From Taudactylus pleione (Eukaryota > Chordata > Amphibia > Anura > Myobatrachidae): a stretch of DNA of 64,000 nt. The stretch lies in assembly GCA_031769625.1 (NCBI GenBank), contig JAUIMM010001599.1, positions 864,776-928,775 on the forward strand. Reading direction: 5' to 3'. This document shows positions 56,977 to 64,000 of this stretch, piece after piece; positions within the stretch are counted from its first letter, which is position 1; each line of letters starts with the position of its first letter. The notes below the pieces were generated by a model. That model was not told where the DNA came from. It saw only the letters and a list, made by a program, of their open reading frames with translations, and made no database searches. The translations under genes and the position numbers were made by a program.

Positions 56977-58366
56977 TGTCGAAGCTGAAATATTGGCTGA
57001 GACAAGTTCAGTTTAAAATTTAATCGCGGCGATGCCATCTTGCAAATGGCCGCAAGACTCCATTTTGGAAATGAGATCGCAAGACACCATTTTGTGGCCA
57101 GCGTCAATTCAAGTTATAACTCAGGAGCTAAGAACAGATGGCAATGTTTTTGTTAACCTACCAAGGGCAACTGGAAAAACAAGCTTTCTGAGTAGAAGTA
57201 AATAAGAATAGACAATGGGTATTTTTACATACAAATTGGGAATCCCTGGACGCAGATAAAGTATAGTTGTGGCAATTGTAATATAATCCAGGCATTGATC
57301 TACACAATTGGATTTGTCTGAATCCTAGACAGGATGGCCCCAAACTCCACAGCTTGAGGTGGTAATACATTTGCATTTCACACAAGAGTCTGTGAGAACA
57401 AAAGAGGTTTTGTTTTCCTTTGAACACACAACAGGTGGGGGCCTGCTGACAGAGGGCATGTAGAACTACAACCCTCAGCCATCCACACTGCTGGATGTTC
57501 ACTTCGTGTATGAGATTATGCACTTAAATCTCACCCATTAATAACTAGCATCCTTATACCAAACCCCGAATACCCACACACTACATATTCGCACACAAGG
57601 TTCCATTAGCATCAAATGGTATGATTCAAGTTGGTTAAGTTAGTTTAAATGCTAAGTAATAGAGGTTTTTGATAACTAAGGTATTATACATGATAAGCAA
57701 GGTGTATTTGGTTTCGTTCTGATGCGTACGCTTTTTACAGCATCCCGGTGTTATCGGTGGAGAGATCGCATCATGCAAACTCAAGTTACGGATCGCAGAA
57801 CTTACAAGCAACAAAATGTTTAGCTGATGGAATGTTACAGGAGGCGTTACTAGAAAGACCCCTGTTGTCGGAGGCAGGGAAAGTCTATTTGAAACAACCT
57901 GTTAAATGTGCCGTAACATATGCTTCTCCTCTGGGAACCAATGAGATCAGCAGGAAGTTTTCCCTTTGTCCTGTTTCAGTCTGGGGGGGAATAAATACAT
58001 GTGTCCAAATACTGGTTTGCCAGTCCATGCTGAATTTTGGGTGTACTGAGGATCTCTAGTCTGAGGTCTATCTCTGGGTCCAGAGGCGCAGCGTAAGTAT
58101 ACTGTACTTGGGTCTGTATTATTTCCTTTTACGCCTAACTTGTGTATGTAAAGATTGCGTGTAACTGACTGTACTTTTACCTGAATAATACTTGTGCGTT
58201 GGAACCACAGATTCAACTCCTGTCTTTATTTGCGGTAATACTGTGTACGCAATTAGCGTTTTGTTTAGAGGTTATAGGCAGGTTTTTGTCTTAGAGGTTC
58301 TAGGCAGGTGAATCTTAGAGGTTTATAGGAAGGAATATACTAAAGGTTAATACGGACAATTCAACA
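56977..58366 (+). repeat. ERV 3' LTR (LTR3), most diverged
   Basis: 1390 bp, TGTCGAAG to TTCAACA, followed by the CTGC duplication. It carries most of the substitutions that distinguish the three LTRs plus a 2-bp deletion (TATGAGATTATG versus TATGAGAGATTATG). Confidence 0.95.
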
Positions 58367-58370
58367 CTGC

Positions 58371-58480
58371 ATAAAGGGCACCACTACTGTGGGCACTGCA
58401 TAATGGGCAATACTACAATGGGCTTTGCATACTACTACTACTTTGGGCAGTATGTGTATTAGGGGCACTGGGACACTACT
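58371..58480. repeat. GGGCACTACTACTG minisatellite, right part
   Basis: Continuation of the 36735-36934 array beyond the provirus (GGGCACCACTACTGTGGGCA, GGGCAATACTACAATGGGC). Confidence 0.75.
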
Positions 58481-58489
58481 ATGTGGTGT

Positions 58490-59343
58490 CATGTAGAGAT
58501 GTGCGCCAAGCCCCGTGTTTTGGATCTTTTTCCTTGGTGTTTTGTTTTTTGTTTTAGAATCGTTATTTTCGAAAACAATGATATAAACAGCTAAAACCAC
58601 ATAATTTGAGCCTATTTTTGTTCCTACAGTATTCTTAACCTTAATAACAATCATTTTCAGGCATTTCCATGCATTTTTAACCATCTCACAATATTGATTT
58701 CACTATTTTTCACCAATATAGGCCAAAGGCTGCAGTGAGCTGGCTGGCTAAAGTAAACGACAGAGCAGCGGCACAAACGCACGGCAGTGTAAAAAAATAT
58801 AGGACATCTATGATACATTGCCACACAGCAGTGGCAGACAGGATGGCAGTTAAATATATTATAATAATGTCAGTTGGCAATGCCCGAAATTGTGCAAAAT
58901 GTAAAGAAAAGAGGTGGGATATGGTGATATATGCAAGCCTTTATTTTATTAAATGTGAGCACAATATTGGAATTAATTGCTATTCATAGTTCATAATAGT
59001 ATTACACTATGTGCTTTTCTTGTCTTTCATGTTTTTTGTTGAGAAATAACATCTCTCGGAGGAACATAATTTTATGAAAGTACCATTGAAGTGGAAGAAA
59101 TTTATGTGAGAAATATAAAAACTTTGGGGTGGAACACGATTGTTTTGTTGTGATTATTGTTGAAGTTTGGTGAAGGCTTTATTTTATGTTACACAGGCAG
59201 CTTGGTACTGTATGTTTGCGCACTTTGGATCTTATTTTATTGAAAAAGAAAAGAGGTGCAAGATGGAAATGTCTCTCCCACCCACTCTTATGGGGGATAT
59301 TAGAAAGGACATGCACAGTTTAACAAAGCAAGCACTTTAGCCA
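58490..59343. other. No gene; possible end of a hAT-type element
   Basis: GTAGAGATGTGCGCCAAGC near 58494 resembles a transposon terminus. The plus-strand frame 58735-58989 has no recognisable domain. The BED-finger remnants lie just beyond on the minus strand and may belong to the same element. Confidence 0.4.
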
Positions 59344-59820
59344 CTAGGACTGACACTTTCGTGGCTGAACTTCTTGGTTTGCTTGGGCCCCCACAAAACA
59401 TTTTTTGGAAGGACTAGCTTCAATTGGTGGTGGAGATTGCATGTGCTGGTCCAATCTGCTGGTAGCTGATACTGGACTGCTTGTTATTAATGTAAAAATT
59501 ATTATAATTTTGTTAAACAAATTGCATGAACTCAAATGCAAATGACGTTTCAGGGAGGAGGTGCCTAGATGGTTAACATCCCTTCCTCTGCTAACTTTGG
59601 CTTTACAAAAGGAACAAATGCCTTCACAACTGTTGTCAGAATTAAGATTAAAATAATTCCACACCCTAAACTTTGCTTTTCTGGCTTTCTTTTTATCATG
59701 AGCAATAACTGCTGCTACTGGTGGCTGATTTACGCAAACCATATCCTCATCATCAACATCCACATTAGCATCAGATAGGACACAAATTTCCCCCTCATCC
59801 TCCTTTTGCAATTTCTCCAC
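59344..59820 (-). pseudogene. BED zinc-finger fragment 2
   Basis: A 158-residue frame. An acidic N-terminal stretch and a basic KKKARKAK segment precede a BED-type finger at residues 53-99: VWNYFNLNSD, then CSFC (C69, C72), then HLGTSSLKRHLH with H93/H95. BED fingers are DNA-binding modules of hAT transposases and ZBED proteins. After the finger the sequence loses similarity; no hAT catalytic or dimerisation region is visible, so it is a fragment. It parallels the upstream finger at 60059-60631 in both the linker (VNQ, VAH) and the finger. Confidence 0.65.
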
Positions 59821-60058
59821 ACTATCATCCTCATTTTTTTTATTATTTCACCATCTAATACTAGCACAGCCGACATGGCATCAGTGATCTGCTGTGAAAC
59901 TGGGTGACAGCTGTTACACTTACTTCCTCTATCAAAAGGACTGTCTATTAGTCAATTGTTTTTTTAAATTACTTCCGATCACAAATGAGAATGTTGATGA
60001 TGATGCAGGTGTTGGTGGTGGAGATTGCAGGCACTTGGATCCAGATAGAAGGGAGCAG

Positions 60059-60631
60059 CTAGGTGACACTGGACTGATTGTTGTTCGTTTTTTTTGTTCC
60101 CAAAAATTTAGAATTTGAAATACCCTTTCCAATTTGATTAATGAGCTGCAAGTGACGCAACAGGGAGGAGGTTCCAACATGGTTAAGGTCCTTATCTCTA
60201 CTCACTGTTACTTGGCAATGGTTACAAATGGCTTGGCAAAGGTTGTCCATATTTGGGTGGAAATAATTCCACACAATGGAAGTGGATTTTTTGGTCCTTT
60301 GCCCAGGCATGCCAACAATGGGATTTTTCCCACCATGGGCAACAACTGTTGCCTGATTTACAGTTTTTACACAAACATCCTCTCCAACAACAACCTCATC
60401 ATCAACATCCTCATCATCCTTGTTGTTACCACCAACTAGATAAATATTCTCTTCATCCTCCTCGTGCAATTCCACAGAAGCATCCTCGATTTCTATGTCA
60501 AAAGGCACACAAATGGTGGTAGGATCCTCTTCAAGTACAGTATTACTAGAAAGTTCAGACTCACACATGGCAACAGCAGACACACTTGGGGGTAAATTTA
60601 CTAAAAGGTCAAAGGTGCGATTTTCATTCAA
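60059..60631 (-). pseudogene. BED zinc-finger fragment 1
   Basis: A 190-residue minus-strand frame starting MNENRTFDLL. A long acidic region (DDEDVDDEVVVGED) and a basic RTKKS segment precede a BED finger at residues 120-162: VWNYFHPNMD, CNHC (C136, C139), HVGTSSLLRHLQ (H160). It lies 5' of fragment 2 on the same strand, separated by a short AT-rich linker with stops. Together they look like the N-terminal part of a hAT transposase or ZBED-like gene with tandem fingers. The start codon is uncertain because the element end is not defined. Confidence 0.65.
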
Positions 60632-60639
60632 TTTGGCTT

Positions 60640-61370
60640 CAATTTTGCTTTTGGGTAATTACTAAAAGCCAAATGTAAAATCGGAGTTTAACTCGAATTT
60701 CAACTCAAATAGCCCATCGGAAAAACATTGGTACTTTTACATAGCCCAACACACAAAACCCTTATTTACTATCATTCGATTTGAAATTGACCTCAAATTC
60801 GGACTTCAAATCGAACTTCAAATCCCCAATACAATAGACCTGCTTCGGATTGACACAGATACATGCAGACATCAGTGAGATGCCTGCATGTATCGGGCTG
60901 TAAAAAGCAAATAGAGTTAAAATTAGAAAACAATTGACGTGAGGTCCCCCCCCCAAATCAGAACCAGCCCCGGACTGCTGAAACCCAGGTCTAGTTGACT
61001 AAAAACAGGGAAAAAGTGACGTAGGGTCTCCCTGTACTCAGTACAACCAGCACTGGGCTATGGGAAGCAGGGCTGGTCCTGGATTTACAGGGAAAAAATT
61101 GCATAGGGTTCCCCTGTAAGATCCAGAACCAGCCCTGGACCCTTTCTAAAGGGGGACTGATGCCACAGCCAGGGCAGTCCCATCACCGGGCCCCCCAGCC
61201 GCAGCATCAGCCCTGACCATTAGTCACCTCAGGCATCCCTGGGGAGATGGAGACCCCTTCAAAAAAAAGGGGTCTCCCTCTCCAGGGCACCCCTAACCTA
61301 GGCTGATAGCCCGGGGCTATCCCTGCCACCCCTGGGCGGTGGGTTGTGTAGGTGCTGTGTAAAAATAGAT
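60640..61370. other. No gene; repeat fragments
   Basis: TTCGAATTT/AAATTCG-rich sequence (60640-60830) with short inverted pieces, then GC-rich AACCAGCCCTGGA-type repeats (60960-61140). No coding region is supported. Confidence 0.4.
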
Positions 61371-61389
61371 ATAAACATTGTCTTTCTAG

Positions 61390-61495
61390 TAGAACTGCAG
61401 GTCCCAGCAAGCCTCCCCCACATGCTGGTACTTGGAGAACCACAAGTACCAGCATGTGGGGCATTAAGTGCCCACTGGGACTTGTAGTTCATCTG
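61390..61495. repeat. Short foldback around CATGCTGGTACTTG
   Basis: CCCACATGCTGGTACTTG and CAAGTACCAGCATGTGGG form an 18-bp perfect hairpin, flanked by ACTGCAGGTCCCAGC and GGGACTTGTAGTTC. An (AC)n tract follows at 61548-61572. Confidence 0.8.
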
Positions 61496-61662
61496 TAAAG
61501 AAATGTTGCAAGAAACACACACACCTTACAAAGTATAACTTTAATACATACATACACACACACACACACACAATACTCACCTATGTAACCTCCCATGGTC
61601 CCCTTGTCCAGTAGGCATCCATGGTTTAAAATAATAAAACGAAAACCCAACCATCGCATTAA

Positions 61663-62026
61663 GGAGTAATTATTCTAACCAGAATGATTACTTCTTCCCG
61701 AATGAAGCGAACAGACATGGCTTCATCCTTTGAAGCTTCGTGTCTGTGCATTCATTGGCTGAGAGAGGTCAGGTCCCGCCTCTCAGCCAATGAATGGCTC
61801 CCTCCATTGAAATCAATGGTGGGAGCCGCAGGATAAACTTTAGTAACCCTGTGGCTCCCACCATTGAGTACAATGGAGGAGACGTTCATTGGCTGAGAGG
61901 CGGGGCCTGACCTCTCTCAGCCAATGAACGCACAGACACAGAGCTTCAAAGGATGAAGCTGCGTCTGTGCGCTTCATTCGGGAAGGAGTAATCAGTCTGG
62001 TTAGACTGATTACTCCAATTAATTAG
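61663..62026. repeat. Nested inverted repeat, about 364 bp
   Basis: The outer arms GGAGTAAT...TTCCCGAATGAAGCG and CGCTTCATTCGGGAA...ATTACTCC are inverted. The outermost part of each arm is itself a hairpin (AGTCTGGTTAGACT type). Further in, TTCATTGGCTGAGAG pairs with CTCTCAGCCAATGAA both within and between arms, and GGCTCCCACCATTGA pairs with TCAATGGTGGGAGCC at the centre. It is a foldback MITE by structure; the TSD is not identified. Confidence 0.8.
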
Positions 62027-62029
62027 CCA

Positions 62030-62304
62030 TCACTGTAGTGACAGTAGTGGTAATAACCACTTTCAGACTGCCAGGATGCTGCCTCTGCTGTTGTCTGCAG
62101 TGTGCTGGCTGCGTGTCTAGCTGCTGACATCATCAAGTGAGAACCAGGAACATTCAATCAGCTATGTTTGCTGAGTCCTGGGTTGGATAACCCGGGTAGG
62201 ACCCGTTCACAGTGCACTACGACCTGGAACATCCAGTGTTCAACCCTGGTTGATAGCTGGGATATTGTTTTGTGGTGCATTCACACTGTACCTCGACCCA
62301 GGTC
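62030..62304. other. No feature recognised
   Basis: GC-balanced sequence with GGATAACCCGGGTAGGACCC and similar short motifs; no gene. Confidence 0.35.
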
Positions 62305-64000
62305 TGTCACACTTGAGGGTTGGAGTTGGTCAGAACAGGCATGGGAGGCTGAAGTGGAGACTTGGGAGGTGTGGATGAAGTTGGGAGGCTTGAGCCCAGA
62401 CTTCCACATGTATGGGGTGAGGAGTAGAGAAGCTGTAGAGGATGATGGGCTCAAAAGGCGAGGACAGAAATGTAAAGTCTTTATTGGCAGCGAGTAGGAA
62501 TGAGAACTGGAGATAATGATACTGTATAGATGAGCAGAATCGGGTTGGGACCGATGATGCTGGATTATTGAGTAGGAATGACCGGTAATGTTGAACTGAA
62601 GAGCTGGATAGGTTTGAGACCAATAGTGATGAACTGGAGTTCTGAATCGGTTTGAGACCGATGATGATGATGAGTTGAGATCCTGGAGTGGTTTGAGACT
62701 GATGATGATGTATTGGATTTCTGAATCGGTTTGGGACTGCTGATGAATGTATCGGATGGGACCGATGTTTGGAGATGCCAGATTGAATCGATGATTGAAG
62801 ATATTGGATGGGACCAATGATTGGAGCTATCGGATGGAACCGATGATTGGAGGTATAGATTGGGACCGATGATTGGAGGTAGTGAATGGGACTGATGTTT
62901 GGAGATATTAAACTAGACAGATGTTTGAAGGCATTGAATGAAACCACTGATTGGAGGTATCGGAAGGGACAGATAATTGGAGGCATCGGCTGGAACTGAT
63001 GGAGGCAGTAAGAACAAGTCTCAGTGGTAAAACCAGACCTGAGTGAAAGATGGTATTGGATACTTGTTTACCAGATTTAGGAACTGGATATAACGGACTG
63101 GGGTCCTAATTCATCAAGGATCGCAACTATAACAGTGCTCGCAATTGCTGGTTGCATATTGCACAAGCATCGGAGTGCACGAAAGCACCACTGCGATCAA
63201 ACAGATCACGCAGAGTGATTGACAGACAGTGAGCGTTTGGGGGTGGTATGACGTGGGGTTGTCGGAGAAACACAGGCATGTCTGTCCGTTTGAACGCTGT
63301 TGCGTGGGAGTGCATAAATTAGCCATTGCAATTGCATACGCAGCTTGAGTACTCACGGCATGCAACGAGGTTAGCAATTTCTAAGTAAGGTCAAGGCTGC
63401 TGTAATTCTGCATGAGGAGCCGATGGTACTCAATGTTACTGATGTTTGTGAAGGCTTGCAAGGTATTACGGATATAAGATAGTGGTAGGGGGAGGCAACG
63501 GGCGTTCTATGCTCGCAGTGTGAAGGCATTGAGATAGCAATCATTAGCATATTTTCGCAGAAGACCTGCGTGCAATTATGGAACCGTGATCGCAATAGCG
63601 ATCCTTAATGAATCAAGCCCAGGGACCATTCAGATACTGAGTACTTGGGAGCTCAGCACACCTGTAACAGCAAGAAGCGACTGGGACAGTCAGGAAATTA
63701 AATTTATAGGGGTGGATCCCCAGGGATCGGATGCTGCTATCACCTGGTCTGGGAGCAGCGCTCTGAATGGAGGAAAGCCTCAGGTAACAAGTCCAACATA
63801 GCTGCGCCCATACTGTGGTCTTGAAGGGAACTCTGGCATGCAGCTTGTGTACCACCATACAGGGGAGATACGCTGTGAGCAAGGGGCTATGACGAGCCAT
63901 CTCCATGCTATATGACAGGACACTGAGCGGACGGGGCAGGAACAGCACAGACAGACCTCAGCACAAGCCCAGAGCGATGTACAGCGTGAGTGGACCTCAA
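62305..64000 (+). mobile_element. Second copy of the LTR-like repeat, runs off the window
   Basis: It starts TGTCACACTTGAGGGTTGG and parallels 20744-21690 to the window end. The interior array of GATGGGACCGATG units (62520-63000) is longer and more diverged. It is interrupted at 63101-63620 by a MITE. Confidence 0.65.
63101..63620 (+). mobile_element. CCTAATTCATCAAGGATCGC MITE
   Basis: TCCTAATTCATCAAGGATCG at the left and CGATCCTTAATGAATCAAG at the right are inverted. The homologue near 21240-21260 reads through as GACTGGAACCGTTCAGATAC, giving the empty site. The exact TSD is ambiguous. The interior is related to 17238-17827 and 32903-33352. Confidence 0.8.

Larger units (their letters stand above)
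36939..58366 (+). mobile_element. Tandem class I endogenous retrovirus, LTR-int-LTR-int-LTR
   Basis: Three 1.39-kb LTRs bracket two nearly identical internal regions (38331-46955 and 48348-56976). A single 4-bp duplication CTGC flanks the whole array (36935-36938 and 58367-58370), so it began as one integration. The tRNA-Pro-like primer site, in-frame UAG between gag and pro, single CCHC knuckle, GPY-type integrase tail, CXXC motif in SU and 4-bp TSD point to a gammaretrovirus-like (class I) element. Both units are defective. LTR-LTR unequal recombination is the simplest origin of the duplication. Confidence 0.95.

Noticed and set aside
36939..58366. Two independent retroviral integrations
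   Set aside because: There is no host sequence or target duplication around LTR2, the lesions are shared, and one CTGC duplication brackets the whole array.

Overview
The window looks like repeat-packed intergenic DNA from a large vertebrate genome, most likely an anuran amphibian. That assignment is an inference from the repeat landscape: many 3-bp-TSD MITEs, hAT MITEs, GGGATCCCGGC-type elements with degenerate TTAGGG cores, long-LTR retrotransposons and a class I endogenous retrovirus. I found no convincing host protein-coding exon, tRNA, rRNA or CRISPR array. Outside the retrovirus, the only recognisable protein domains are two BED zinc fingers on the minus strand near 59.3-60.6 kb.

Layout. 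1-13.9 kb: an old repeat carrying a palindrome-chain element (105-627), minisatellites, two hAT MITEs with target duplications (5092-5381, 5532-6164), further palindrome elements (6348-6880, 7853-8451), and a GGGAT/TTAGGG-type element opened by a 1.1-kb hairpin-chain MITE (8598-9696) and by an LTR retrotransposon remnant (9832-13024, TSD AGGTA), which itself contains two MITEs. 13.9-27 kb: older repeats, a hAT MITE inside a TTAGGG-type element (16035-16583), a solo LTR (19703-20738, TSD GTCAC) inside another LTR-like repeat, and a hAT element (24953-26361, TSD GCCAGAAG). 27.1-31.3 kb: a GTGTGACTGTGTG minisatellite with six palindrome-chain elements inserted at its CTAAGTG motif, each flanked by TAA. 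31.3-36.9 kb: old repeats and a solo LTR (35437-36585, TSD ATACC).

36939-58366 is a tandem provirus, LTR-internal-LTR-internal-LTR, bounded by one 4-bp duplication (CTGC). Each internal unit has a tRNA-Pro-like primer site, leader with splice donor, gag, a UAG-separated in-frame pro-pol, env and polypurine tract. Both units share the same disabling stops and frameshifts, and each has one lesion of its own. The provirus was therefore already defective before an LTR-LTR recombination duplicated it. 58.4-64 kb: BED-finger remnants, a large nested inverted repeat (61663-62026) and a second copy of the 20.7-kb LTR-like repeat.

The most unusual feature is the palindrome-chain architecture. About 530-bp elements consist almost entirely of 11-13 consecutive short hairpins. 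Related families keep the hairpins in the same order while both arms of a stem change together. I cannot tell without searches whether this class has been described.
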